From Umezawaea beigongshangensis (lineage in GTDB: Bacteria > Actinomycetota > Actinomycetes > Mycobacteriales > Pseudonocardiaceae): 64,000 nt of DNA. The stretch covers positions 268,588-332,587 of the forward strand of contig NZ_JAEIOJ010000001.1 of assembly GCF_016464305.1 (NCBI RefSeq), given 5' to 3'. The position numbers and the translations under genes are program-made. Below the pieces are notes generated by a model. It was not told the DNA's origin. It ran no database searches and saw only the letters and a list, made by a program, of their open reading frames with translations. Below, in pieces: positions 36,964 through 48,115 of this stretch. Position 1 is the first letter of the stretch. The number at the start of each line of letters is the position of its first letter.

Positions 36964-37017
36964 TGATTAGCCCGAGGCAGACATTTAGCGTCAGGCGAAA
37001 CATTAGCCCATCTGCGC
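36964..37017. promoter_or_regulatory. three 18-bp direct repeats in the RND/marR promoter region
   Basis: TTAGC recurs at 36967, 36985 and 37003, exactly 18 bases apart. Units 1 and 2 also share AGGC seven bases on, and the bases before TTAGC are AT-rich in all three. The array sits between the two divergent start codons, as expected for an operator. MarR proteins usually bind palindromes, so a direct-repeat operator would be unusual. Confidence 0.55.
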
Positions 37018-37025
37018 GAGGCTGT

Positions 37026-37031
37026 TACCGT
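37026..37031 (+). promoter_or_regulatory. -10 hexamer of leaderless marR promoter
   Basis: TACCGT followed by six bases and the marR GTG at 37038. The direct repeat array lies just upstream, where a -35 would be. Confidence 0.45.
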
Positions 37032-37037
37032 CACCCG

Positions 37038-37484
37038 GTGCTTGACGGGGAGAAGGACGAGCTGATCGCCCGCGTGCTGACCGCGCAGTACCGGTTGGAG
37101 CGACTGGTCGCCTCGTCGCACGCGAACCCGCTGCTCTCGCTGCACCTGACGATGCAGCAGCTCAAGGTGCTGGTGATCCTCTTCCGCGAGGACGCGTGCT
37201 CCAGCCAGGACCTCACCCGCGCGCTCGGGGTCAGCTCGGCGACCGTCACGGGCATCGTGGACCGGCTCGCGGCGCAGGACCTGGTGGCCAGGAGGGAGGA
37301 CCCGCACGACCGGCGGGTGCGCCTGGTCGAGCCGACCGAGGCGGGACGCGCGCTCGTCCGCACGTTGCAGGAGCAGGGTTCGCAGCACATGCGCGCCCTG
37401 CTGGCGCGGCTGACCGACGACGAGCTGCGCGACCTGGAGCGCATCGTGAACCGGCTGCACGAGGTGGCCCAGCAGGACGGGTGA
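37038..37484 (+). CDS. MarR-family transcriptional regulator
   Basis: A 148-residue winged-helix regulator. The recognition helix region is SSQDLTRALGVSSATVTGIVDRLAAQDLV and the wing is REDPHDRRVRLVEPTEAG, where DxRxxRVxLT is the MarR wing signature. Flanking helices mediate dimerisation. It is divergent from the RND pump gene and is the obvious candidate for its repressor, released by a pump substrate (inference). GTG at 37038 is chosen by the leaderless -10 spacing. A strong hairpin separates it from the convergent rnj. Confidence 0.92.
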   Translation: MLDGEKDELIARVLTAQYRLERLVASSHANPLLSLHLTMQQLKVLVILFREDACSSQDLTRALGVSSATVTGIVDRLAAQDLVARREDPHDRRVRLVEPTEAGRALVRTLQEQGSQHMRALLARLTDDELRDLERIVNRLHEVAQQDG

Positions 37485-37516
37485 CCCGGCGGCGGGGCTG
37501 ATGCCGCCACCGGGTC
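37483..37516. terminator. bidirectional terminator between marR and rnj
   Basis: GACCCGG / CCGGGTC outer stem and GGCGG / CCGCC inner stem with one C-A mismatch and an 8-base loop. It begins at the marR stop codon and ends nine bases before the rnj stop. Confidence 0.75.
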
Positions 37517-37524
37517 CCGAGAGG

Positions 37525-40783
<3,259 letters not shown>

Positions 40784-40790
40784 GGCGCAC

Positions 40791-40796
40791 ACGCTA
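40791..40796 (-). promoter_or_regulatory. -10 hexamer of leaderless TIGR03085-like gene
   Basis: TAGCGT on the minus strand, then seven bases and the ATG at 40783. It lies in the 21-base gap after the kinase 1 stop. Confidence 0.5.
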
Positions 40797-40804
40797 CGCC
40801 GTGA

Positions 40805-42238
40805 TCACTTGCCGGTGTCGGCGACCAGCGCGTCCATCTCGGCGTGATCGGTCCGCCACAGCACGCAGTAGACGTCGCGCTCGCCGTCGGACGCGGAGTA
40901 GTCGGTCTTCCACTCCGCCTGCGACGGCACCACGGCGGCGTACCGGAAGACCTCGTCCTTGTTCTCGACCGGCACGACGCCCGAGGTGAAGTACATCGTG
41001 CAGAGGTTCTCGGCGTAGGAGGCGAGGCGCTGCGCGCCGGGGTGGGGCACCGTGGCCGCGGAGCCGAACGGCGTCGCGTCGGCGAACACCTCGATCCGGT
41101 GGGGGTCGGTGCAGGTGGCGGAGCTGATCCGCACGGTGTCGCCGAGGAAGTCGTCGCCGCAGGACCTCGCGCTGAGCGTGAACTCGGGCAGCGTCCCGCC
41201 GGTGCCGTAGGTGACGGTGGGCTGCATCGCCTCGGGCGGTCCCGGCGGGCCGAAGAACAGCCGGTCGACGTAGATCCCGGCGGCGAACAGCAGGACGGCG
41301 GCGAACGCGGCGGCGGCGATCAGGAGGTTGCGCCGCCACGCCGGCCGGACGCCGGGCGGCGTGTACGTCACGGTGGCCGGTGTCCCGTTCGGCGGCGTGC
41401 CCGCGTTCGCGTGCTGGAGCAGCGAGCGGGCCTGCGCGCCGGACAGCCGCACCGCGGGGTCGGTCACGAGCAGACCGCTGATGACGGCGGCGAGCACGCC
41501 CTGCGCCCTGGTCAGCCGGGGTGTCTCGTTCATGATCGCGTGCAGGGTCGACGCCGTGGAGGAGCGCTCGTAGGGGTTGTACCCCTCGACGGCGAAGCAG
41601 AGGGTCGCGCCCAGTGCCCACAGGTCGGACGCGGGACCGGCCGCGTGCCCCTGGATGCGCTCGGGCGACAGGTAGGCCGGTGAGCCGATCAGGCTGCCGC
41701 TGGTGGTCAGCCGCGGGTCGTCCACGGCCTGCGCGATGCCGAAGTCGGTGAGCTTGACCCGGCCGTCCGGGCGCACCATGAGGTTGCCGGGCTTGACGTC
41801 GCGGTGCACGATGCCCGCCGCGTGCGCGGCCTCCAGCGCCGACAGCACCTGCTCCGCGACGGCGGCCACCCGCTCCTGGGGCATCGGCCCCCGCTGGGCG
41901 ACGATCGCCGACAGCGTCGCGGCCTCGACCAGCTCCATCACGATGTAGGTGAGGCCGTGCTCGGCGACCACGTCGAACACCGTGACCACGGCGGGGTCGT
42001 TGAGGCGCCCCGCCGTGCGGGCCTCGCGCAGCACCCGCTCCTCCAGCACGCGCCGCTCCTCCGGCGGGACGCCGTCGGGCAGGTGCAGCTCCTTGATGGC
42101 GACGTGGCGACCGATCACGTCGTCCTGCGCGCGCCACACGACGCCCATACCACCGCGCCCCAGTTCGGCGAGCAGGGTGTACCTGCCCGCGATGACGCGC
42201 GGCTGCACGACGCCTTGCGGTCCACTCACCGTCGTCAC
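40805..42238 (-). CDS. membrane Ser/Thr protein kinase 1 with four-Cys ectodomain
   Basis: A 477-residue Hanks-type kinase. Kinase motifs are complete: glycine loop LGRGGMGVV, catalytic Lys in VAIKELHLP, HRDVKPGN loop, DFGIAQAVDDP and the activation segment ending GSPAYLSPER. One membrane helix lies near residues 316-340. The exported part (about 135 residues) is not PASTA: it has four cysteines and the motif CTDPHRIEVFADATPF, resembling the CxxPHxxEV signature of the Septum_form family. It is the third of three tandem paralogues on this strand. Ligand and substrates are unknown. Confidence 0.9.
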   Translation of the reverse strand: MTTVSGPQGVVQPRVIAGRYTLLAELGRGGMGVVWRAQDDVIGRHVAIKELHLPDGVPPEERRVLEERVLREARTAGRLNDPAVVTVFDVVAEHGLTYIVMELVEAATLSAIVAQRGPMPQERVAAVAEQVLSALEAAHAAGIVHRDVKPGNLMVRPDGRVKLTDFGIAQAVDDPRLTTSGSLIGSPAYLSPERIQGHAAGPASDLWALGATLCFAVEGYNPYERSSTASTLHAIMNETPRLTRAQGVLAAVISGLLVTDPAVRLSGAQARSLLQHANAGTPPNGTPATVTYTPPGVRPAWRRNLLIAAAAFAAVLLFAAGIYVDRLFFGPPGPPEAMQPTVTYGTGGTLPEFTLSARSCGDDFLGDTVRISSATCTDPHRIEVFADATPFGSAATVPHPGAQRLASYAENLCTMYFTSGVVPVENKDEVFRYAAVVPSQAEWKTDYSASDGERDVYCVLWRTDHAEMDALVADTGK

Positions 42239-42323
42239 TCCCCAAGCGGTCGGGCCAGAGCCGGAACGCTACGTCAGACCCGGCGAACGGCCCAACGGTT
42301 TCGTCGAATCGAGATGTCGCGGC

Positions 42324-43790
42324 TCACCCGGCCGCCGGGGCGGTGAGCGGGGCGCCGTCGGCGCGGGCGAGGACGCACAGGACCTCCTTGGCGCCCACGG
42401 TCTCGCCGTCGCGGTGGTTCCACTCGGCCTCCGACGGGACGAGGCCGGTGAAGGTCAGCGCGTCGCGGCCCTCCTGCGCCACGCGCAGGGTCCTGGCGTG
42501 CAGGTCGCAGTAGTGCAGGGCGTAGTCGCGGAACCACTGCTCACCGGGGTAGGGCACGTCGACGCCCTTGCTGGCGAGGTCGTAGAACGGGGTCTCGGCG
42601 GCGTAGCGCTCGATCTGGTGCGGCACGGTGCACTCGACGTTCTGCAACCAGTCGAACGCGACGCCCTCCACGAGCGGTTCCTTGCCGCAGCCCGGCTCCC
42701 CCATCGCCCAGACCGGGATCTGCCCCTGCCGGCCGAAGGTCATGGCGGTGACGTCCAGCTCGGTCACCGGGGCCGCGACCTGCTGCTCACCGGTGGCGGC
42801 GACCTCGGGCGCGGTGACCCGGCCGGTGGCGAACCCGGCGGCGAGCAGGGCGAGCACGGCCACGACCGCGGCGACGACGAGCGGCGCCTTCGCGCGGCCG
42901 GACCGCTGCCGCTGCGGCGGCGGGGCGGAGGAGACGGCGACCGGACCGGTCCCGCTCCCGCCGAGCAGCGCGGCGGCCTGGGTGGCGGTGAGCCTGGCGC
43001 GCGGGTCGGAGGCGAGCAGGCCGGAGATGGCGGCGGCCAGCGATCCCTGCGCGCGGTGCAGCTGCGGCGTCTCGTTCATGATCGCGTGCAGGGTGGAGGC
43101 GGTGGACGTGCGCTGGAACGGCGCCACGCCCTCCACGGCGTAGGCGAGGGTCGCGCCGAAGGCCCACAGGTCGGAGGCGGGCGTCGCGGGCTCACCGCGC
43201 ACCCGTTCGGGCGACAGGTAGGCCGGTGAGCCGACGATGGCGCCGTTCACGGTCAGCCCCGGGTCGTCCACGGCCTGCGCGATGCCGAAGTCGGTGAGCT
43301 TCACCTGGCCGTCCATGCCGACCATGATGTTGCCGGGCTTCACGTCGCGGTGCACGATCCCGGCCATGTGCGCGGCGTGCAGCGCGGACAGGACGCGCAG
43401 CCCGATGCCCACGACGTGCTCCGGCGGCATGGGTCCGCGGGCTCGGACCAGGGTGTCGAGGTTCTGCGCCTCGACCAGCTCCATGACGATGTAGGTGAGC
43501 CCGCCCTCGACGACCACGTCGTGCACGGTCACCACACCGGGGTCGCTGAGCGCCCCGGCCGTGCGGGCCTCGCGCAGCACCCGCCGCTGGAGGACCTGGC
43601 GCTCCTCGGGCGGCACGCCCTCGGGCAGGTGCAGCTCCTTGACGGCGACCTTGCGGCCGATGACGTTGTCCTGGGCGCGCCAGACGATTCCCATGGACCC
43701 GCGGCCCAGTTCCGCGAGCAGCGCGTACCGGTTGCCGATCATCCGCGGCGCCGCCGCGCCGCCCAGTGGTCCGCTCACGACGTCGATCAC
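42324..43790 (-). CDS. membrane Ser/Thr protein kinase 2 with four-Cys ectodomain
   Basis: Paralogue of its neighbours, 488 residues. The kinase domain has LGRGSMGIV, VAVKELHLPEG, HRDVKPGN, DFGIAQAVDDP and GSPAYLSPER. A membrane helix (PLVVAAVVAVLALLAAGFA) lies near residue 315. The ectodomain keeps the four cysteines and the motif CTVPHQIERYAAETPF, where Arg replaces the Val of the other two. The last cysteine is in EVLCVLARAD. GTG at 43790. It is 85 bases upstream of kinase 1 and 39 bases downstream of kinase 3, with no terminator between, so the three could be one transcript. Confidence 0.9.
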   Translation of the reverse strand: MIDVVSGPLGGAAAPRMIGNRYALLAELGRGSMGIVWRAQDNVIGRKVAVKELHLPEGVPPEERQVLQRRVLREARTAGALSDPGVVTVHDVVVEGGLTYIVMELVEAQNLDTLVRARGPMPPEHVVGIGLRVLSALHAAHMAGIVHRDVKPGNIMVGMDGQVKLTDFGIAQAVDDPGLTVNGAIVGSPAYLSPERVRGEPATPASDLWAFGATLAYAVEGVAPFQRTSTASTLHAIMNETPQLHRAQGSLAAAISGLLASDPRARLTATQAAALLGGSGTGPVAVSSAPPPQRQRSGRAKAPLVVAAVVAVLALLAAGFATGRVTAPEVAATGEQQVAAPVTELDVTAMTFGRQGQIPVWAMGEPGCGKEPLVEGVAFDWLQNVECTVPHQIERYAAETPFYDLASKGVDVPYPGEQWFRDYALHYCDLHARTLRVAQEGRDALTFTGLVPSEAEWNHRDGETVGAKEVLCVLARADGAPLTAPAAG

Positions 43791-43829
43791 TCCAGAGCTC
43801 GAACGGGCAGGGTGTTCGGAGGGCCGACG

Positions 43830-45263
43830 TTACCCAGCGGCGAACGCGCCGGTGAGGTCCCCCTCGTCCGCGCGCCACAGCACGCAGACCACGACCTGCG
43901 ATCCGCGGCTGTCGGCGTCGGCGAACGTCCACTCGGTGCGCGAGGGCACGAGCGCGCCGAACGCGAGGTCCGGGCCGCCCTCGGGGCGGCGCACGCGCGG
44001 CGAGTCGAACTGCTGGGCGCAGTGGACGGCGCCGTGGTCGCGCAGCCACTCGTCGCCGGGGTACTCCGCGTTCCGGCCGAGGTCGCCGAAGGGCGCCTGC
44101 ACGGCGTACACCTCGATGCGGTGCGGCTCGGCGCACGAGACGTTCTCCGAGCGCAGCACCGGGTCGCCCTCGGCGAGCCGCTCGACGCCGCAGCCGTCGC
44201 CGCCCAGCTCGAACGCCGGGACCTGGCCGCCCCGCCCGAACGTCAGGACGGTCGGCTTCCCGCTCTCCCCCGCGGACACCGGGGAGACCGCCAGCAGCAG
44301 CGGATCGGGCGCGAGGACCGTGCGACCGGCCAGCACGCCTCCGGCGAGCCCGCCGAGCGCGGCCAGCACCGCCAGCAGCCCGGCGACGGGCCTGCGCGGC
44401 CGTCGCCGCGACCGCGCCGTCTCCGCCCGGTCGGCGTCCTGCCCCGCGACGACGCCGCGGAGCAGTTCCCGCGCCCCCTCCGCGGTGAGCCGCAGGTGCG
44501 TCTCCGGCGTGAGCAGGCCGGTGATCAGGGTGGCGAGCACGCCGCTGGCCCTGGTGAGCCGAGGGGTCTCGGTGGTGATCGCGAACAGGGTCGAGGCCGT
44601 GGAGGTGCGCGCGAACGGCGCGACGCCCTCGACCGCGCACGCGAGCGTCGCGCCGAGCGACCACAGGTCGGAGGCGGGGGTGGCGTCCCAGCCGCGGACG
44701 CGCTCCGGCGCCATGTAGGCGGGTGATCCGACCACCGTGCCGCGCAGGGTGTGGCTCGGGTCGTCGACCGCCTGCGCGATGCCGAAGTCGGTGAGCTTCA
44801 CCCGGCCGTCCGCGTGGACCATGAGGTTCGCGGGCTTCACGTCGCGGTGCACGACGCCCGCCGCGTGCGCGGCCTCCAGCGCCGACAGCGCCTGCACGGC
44901 GATCGACATCACCTCGGCGGCCGGCAGCGGTCCTCGCTCGGCCACCAGGTCCGCGAGCGTGGGCGCTTCGACGACCTCCATGACGATGAACGCGGAGTCT
45001 CCGTCGGGCACCACGTCGTGCACGGCCACCACGCCGGGGTGGTTGAGCCTGCCCGCGGTGCGCGCCTCGCGCAGCACGCGGCCGTGGACGTGCTCGCGCT
45101 CGCCGGTGTCGAGCGGGAGGCGGAGCTCCTTGACGGCCACGCCGCGGCCGAGGAGCAGGTCGTGCCCCCGCCAGACGACACCCGCGGCTCCGCGGCCGAG
45201 TTCGGCGGTCAGGGCGTACCTGCTGCCGATGACGCGCAGCGCGTCGCTGCCCGGCCCGTTCAC
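43830..45263 (-). CDS. membrane Ser/Thr protein kinase 3 with four-Cys ectodomain
   Basis: First of the three tandem kinases, 477 residues. The glycine loop LGRGAAGVV lacks the Met found in its paralogues; VAVKELRLP, HRDVKPAN, DFGIAQAVDDP and GSPAYMAPER are intact. A membrane helix lies near residues 298-318 after a basic stretch (RSRRRPRRP). The ectodomain has CAEPHRIEVYAVQAPF, YPGDEWLRDH and the terminal CVLWRADEGDL, with four cysteines aligned with the other two. GTG at 45263 is preferred since GAGGAG is nine bases upstream; GTG at 45272 abuts that site. Confidence 0.9.
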   Translation of the reverse strand: MNGPGSDALRVIGSRYALTAELGRGAAGVVWRGHDLLLGRGVAVKELRLPLDTGEREHVHGRVLREARTAGRLNHPGVVAVHDVVPDGDSAFIVMEVVEAPTLADLVAERGPLPAAEVMSIAVQALSALEAAHAAGVVHRDVKPANLMVHADGRVKLTDFGIAQAVDDPSHTLRGTVVGSPAYMAPERVRGWDATPASDLWSLGATLACAVEGVAPFARTSTASTLFAITTETPRLTRASGVLATLITGLLTPETHLRLTAEGARELLRGVVAGQDADRAETARSRRRPRRPVAGLLAVLAALGGLAGGVLAGRTVLAPDPLLLAVSPVSAGESGKPTVLTFGRGGQVPAFELGGDGCGVERLAEGDPVLRSENVSCAEPHRIEVYAVQAPFGDLGRNAEYPGDEWLRDHGAVHCAQQFDSPRVRRPEGGPDLAFGALVPSRTEWTFADADSRGSQVVVCVLWRADEGDLTGAFAAG

Positions 45264-45392
45264 GGTGCCCACCTCCTCGCGCGTGGAGCGACGTGGTGCG
45301 GCGATCCGGGTGCGCGCTGTGGACAGGACTCCGCTGCGCGGCTGGATCTCCGGTTCGTCACACCACTCGCACGTGCGCGAGCGGAAAACGGT

Positions 45393-45791
45393 TCAGTTCT
45401 CCTCGGGTTCCGGCACCTCGTGTCCGGCGGCGCGCAGCGCGAGCACCGCGCGCCGCAGGTCGGCGCCCTTCACGAGCAGGTGGTCGGTGTCGTAGGTGGA
45501 CATCGCGAACAGGCTCACCCCGGCGGCGGCGAGCTCGCCCGAGAGGGCGGCCATGATGCCGGTGAGGGTGAACTCCAGCGGACCGCGCACGGTCAGCAGG
45601 CGCCACCCCACCTGGGCGGTCTCCACGTCCGGAGCGTTCGCGGCCGGGCACACGACGGACAGCTCGTCGGGCGTGCGCGTCACCGACACCAGGCCGGGCA
45701 GGTCGAGCAGGCCGGGCGGCAGCGGGGCGTCGGCGGCCAGCCTGGCCACCGCGTACTCGCCGGGCCTGACGTCGACGACCAGTCGCTTCAT
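45393..45791 (-). CDS. ACT domain protein (CASTOR/ACT_7 type)
   Basis: A 132-residue soluble protein with a duplicated ACT-like fold. The second half, RGPLEFTLTGIMAALSGELAAAGVSLFAMSTYDTDHLLVK in adjoining parts (residues 70-110), is typical of the amino-acid-sensing ACT_7/CASTOR group. It follows thyX by five bases on the same strand, so it is probably co-expressed with it. The ATG at 45791 has a GAGG immediately before it. The ligand is unknown; small-molecule binding is inferred from the family. A 130-base gap with no feature separates it from kinase 3. Confidence 0.82.
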   Translation of the reverse strand: MKRLVVDVRPGEYAVARLAADAPLPPGLLDLPGLVSVTRTPDELSVVCPAANAPDVETAQVGWRLLTVRGPLEFTLTGIMAALSGELAAAGVSLFAMSTYDTDHLLVKGADLRRAVLALRAAGHEVPEPEEN

Positions 45792-45796
45792 CCTCG

Positions 45797-46549
45797 TCAG
45801 CCCTCGGTGACCATCGGGCTGGAGGCGATCTCGGTGCCGTCGGGCAGGGCGGAGATCGAGAAGTCGGCGAAGACGTTCGGAGCGGCCTTCTGGAGCTGGC
45901 GCAGGCACTGCACGGCCAGCTCGCGGATCTCCACGTCGGCGTGCTCGGTGGCGCGCATGGCCACGAAGTGCCGCCACGCGCGGTAGTTGCCGGACACGAC
46001 GATGCGCGTCTCGGTGGCGTTGGGCAGCACGGCGCGCGCGGCCTGGCGGGCCTGCTTGCGGCGCAGCGTGGCGCTGGAGACGTCGGAGAACTTCTCCTCC
46101 AGCCCCTTCAGCAGGTCGTTGTAGGCGGCGACGCTGGCCTCGGCGGCGGCCAGGAAGCGCGCGTGCAGCTCGGGGTCGTTCGCGATGACGTCCGGCTCGA
46201 CCATGGCGGCCTCGCGCTCGGGCACGTAGCGCTGCGAGAGCTGCGAGTAGGAGAAGTGCCGGTGGCGGATCAGCTCGTGGGTGAGCGAGCGGGAGATGCC
46301 GGTGATGTAGAAGCTCACCGAGCCGTGCTCCAGCACGGAGAGGTGACCGACCTCGATGATGTGCTGGATGTAGCCCGCGTTGGTGGCGGTGGCCGGGTTC
46401 GGCTTCGTCCACGACTGGTAGCAGGCGCGGCCCGCGAACTCGGCGAGCGCCTCGCCGCCGTCGGTGTCGGTGGACCACGGCACGTCCGCCGGAGGGAAGA
46501 ACTCCGTCTTCGCGATCAACTGCACCTTCGGCGAAACCGTCTCGGTCAC
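45797..46549 (-). CDS. thyX: FAD-dependent thymidylate synthase ThyX
   Basis: Makes dTMP from dUMP with methylene-tetrahydrofolate and FAD. The ThyX motif RHR-x7-S is present as [14 protein letters not shown] near residue 95, with [14 protein letters not shown] before it and the dUMP-binding [21 protein letters not shown] after it. GTG at 46549 gives 250 residues, equal to the M. tuberculosis enzyme, and has a GAGGG site; a longer start at 46567 is less likely. Upstream, TAGGCT at 46586-46591 may be the -10. In M. tuberculosis thyX adjoins dapA; here the kinase cluster and others lie between. Confidence 0.95.
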   Translation of the reverse strand: MTETVSPKVQLIAKTEFFPPADVPWSTDTDGGEALAEFAGRACYQSWTKPNPATATNAGYIQHIIEVGHLSVLEHGSVSFYITGISRSLTHELIRHRHFSYSQLSQRYVPEREAAMVEPDVIANDPELHARFLAAAEASVAAYNDLLKGLEEKFSDVSSATLRRKQARQAARAVLPNATETRIVVSGNYRAWRHFVAMRATEHADVEIRELAVQCLRQLQKAAPNVFADFSISALPDGTEIASSPMVTEG

Positions 46550-46585
46550 GACGGACCCTCTCTTCACTGCTCGGACGACGTGGCG

Positions 46586-46591
46586 AGCCTA
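46586..46591 (-). promoter_or_regulatory. likely thyX -10
   Basis: TAGGCT on the minus strand, giving a leader of about 30 bases that contains the GAGGG ribosome site of thyX. Confidence 0.4.
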
Positions 46592-46604
46592 GACCACACG
46601 GCCG

Positions 46605-46656
46605 TGACATCACTGCGACCTTGACGTGACACCACATGTGACGTCATAGTGGCGTC
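46605..46656 (+). promoter_or_regulatory. promoter with repeated TGAC half-sites before the RHH gene
   Basis: TTGACG (46621-46626), 18 bases, then CATAGT (46645-46650); the ATG follows six bases later, so the message is probably leaderless. Over this promoter lie TGACATCA (46605-46612) and the palindrome TGACGTCA (46639-46646), plus further TGAC halves at 46622 and 46627. Repeated short half-sites are typical operators of ribbon-helix-helix proteins such as the one encoded next. Confidence 0.55.
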
Positions 46657-47187
46657 ATGGATCTCTCGCCGTACATCGCAGCACTGCGCGAGGACCTCGC
46701 GACCGCCGCTTCCGCCGGGGACGACCAGACCCGGCGCACGGCTGCCGTGCTGTCCGCCGCGATCGAGCCCGCCGCGCGGCTCGCCCTCATGAACGCCCTC
46801 TCCGACCTGGCGGCCCAGGTCACGGCCTCGCTGGACGACCACGTCGTCGAGGTGCGGCTGGACGGGCGGGACGTGCAGGTCGTCGTGACCGGCACCTCCG
46901 GCCACGACGACGCGCCGCCGCGGGCGGCCACGCCTCCGCCGCCGCCCTTCGGCGCGGGTGACGCCACCGGTGACATCAGCCGCATCACGCTGCGCCTGTT
47001 CGACGAGCTCAAGTCGAAGGCCGAGCGGGCGGCGCAGACGCAGGGCGTCTCGCTCAACACGTTCGTGTCACAGGCGGTGCAGGGCGCCCTGTCGGGCTCC
47101 GGCCGCAGGGGGTGGGACGACGGGGACCGGGGACACCACGCCGACGGCCGGGGCTCCTCCCGGGTCCGCGGCTGGGTCCAGGGCTGA
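46657..47187 (+). CDS. ribbon-helix-helix (HicB/Arc-like) DNA-binding protein
   Basis: A 176-residue protein in three parts: a helical N-terminal half (DLSPYIAALREDLATAAS, ALMNALSDLAAQVTASLDD), a Pro-rich linker (PPRAATPPPPPFG), and a ribbon-helix-helix domain near residues 108-142 (SRITLRLFDELKSKAERA, GVSLNTFVSQAVQGAL). The last 30 residues are Gly/Arg/Asp-rich. This layout is annotated as HicB-family antitoxin in many actinobacteria, but no HicA toxin gene is next to it; the partner 20 bases downstream is an adhesin-like protein. A role as autoregulator of the two-gene operon is plausible. Confidence 0.83.
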   Translation: MDLSPYIAALREDLATAASAGDDQTRRTAAVLSAAIEPAARLALMNALSDLAAQVTASLDDHVVEVRLDGRDVQVVVTGTSGHDDAPPRAATPPPPPFGAGDATGDISRITLRLFDELKSKAERAAQTQGVSLNTFVSQAVQGALSGSGRRGWDDGDRGHHADGRGSSRVRGWVQG

Positions 47188-47206
47188 CGGCGGGGGAAGG
47201 AAGCAG

Positions 47207-48115
47207 ATGACCGAGCAGCAGCACGAGCAGGAACAGGAGCCGGGCCTCGTCCGGCGACAGAGCTTCGAGGTGGACGGCGCGATCGAGGTCGACGTGGCGA
47301 TCCTCGGTGGCCGGGTGGCGGTCCACCTGGTCGACGAGCCGGGGGTGCACGTCGAACTGCGGCACGACCCGGCCGCGGGCGGGTCGTGGACCGACGGTCT
47401 CAACGGGCTGCTGGGCTGGGTGAACGACCAGTTCGGCGGTGGCCAGCAGCAGACCGGGCCGGCCGAGGCGGTGCGCGACGCCCGCGTCGAGCTGTCCGGC
47501 CAGCGGCTGCGGGTGCAGTCCTCGCAGGCGCTGCCGCTGCGCGCCGTGCCGCTCGCGGTGACCGTGCGCGCCCGCTCCGGCAGCCACGTCACGGTGCGCA
47601 CGGGTTCGGCGGACGTCGTGGTCACCGGATCGGCGGGCAGGCTCGACGTCACCACCGGCACCGGTGAGGTGACGGCGGACCGCGCCGACGCGGCGGCCCG
47701 GGTGAACTCGGGGTCCGGCGCGGTGCGCCTGGGCCCGATGCCCGCCGGGGTGCGCGTGAAGACCGGCAGCGGTGACGTCGAGGTGTCCTCGATCGGCGGC
47801 AACTCGGTGCTCACGACCGGGACCGGCGACGTCTGGCTCGGCGCGGTGCAGGGCGACGTGCAGGCCCGATCGGGCGGTGGCGACCTGACCGTCGCCGACG
47901 CGGTGGCCGGCACGGTGCAGATCGTCACCGGTTCCGGTGAGATCCGCGTCGGCGTGCGCACGGGTGTCGTCGCCAGGGTCGACCTGTCGTCCGGGTCGGG
48001 CCAGGCGCGCAGCGAGCTGGAGGTGTCCAGCCGTCCGCCCGAGGGCGAGACCCCGCTGGTCGTCACCGGCCGCACCGGCAGCGGTGACGCCCTCGTCACG
48101 ACGTCGGTGAGCTGA
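47207..48115 (+). CDS. DUF4097 (adhesin-like beta-helix) protein
   Basis: A 302-residue protein of the DUF4097 family. From residue 115 on it is a series of short beta repeats with the pattern TGSGDV / TGTGEV / SGSGAV (for example VRVKTGSGDVEVSSIGG and VLTTGTGDVWLGAV), which should fold as a right-handed beta-helix or solenoid. There is no signal peptide or membrane helix, so it appears cytoplasmic. ATG at 47207 has an AAGGAAG site, 20 bases after the RHH gene. The RHH-DUF4097 pairing is recurrent in actinobacteria; function is unknown. The 3' end overlaps the convergent YcaQ-like gene by 20 bases. Confidence 0.82.
   Translation: MTEQQHEQEQEPGLVRRQSFEVDGAIEVDVAILGGRVAVHLVDEPGVHVELRHDPAAGGSWTDGLNGLLGWVNDQFGGGQQQTGPAEAVRDARVELSGQRLRVQSSQALPLRAVPLAVTVRARSGSHVTVRTGSADVVVTGSAGRLDVTTGTGEVTADRADAAARVNSGSGAVRLGPMPAGVRVKTGSGDVEVSSIGGNSVLTTGTGDVWLGAVQGDVQARSGGGDLTVADAVAGTVQIVTGSGEIRVGVRTGVVARVDLSSGSGQARSELEVSSRPPEGETPLVVTGRTGSGDALVTTSVS

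Noticed and set aside
33661..36966. 1101-codon plus-strand frame opposite the RND transporter
   Set aside because: Low-complexity Arg/Gly/His/Asp composition, while the opposite strand encodes a complete RND protein.
41000..45300. Kinase pseudogene or assembly duplication
   Set aside because: The three kinases differ throughout and all have intact catalytic residues, so they are real paralogues, not a collapsed or duplicated assembly.
46657..47187. HicAB toxin-antitoxin pair
   Set aside because: No HicA-like small RNA-binding frame adjoins the gene; the downstream product is a DUF4097 beta-solenoid protein.
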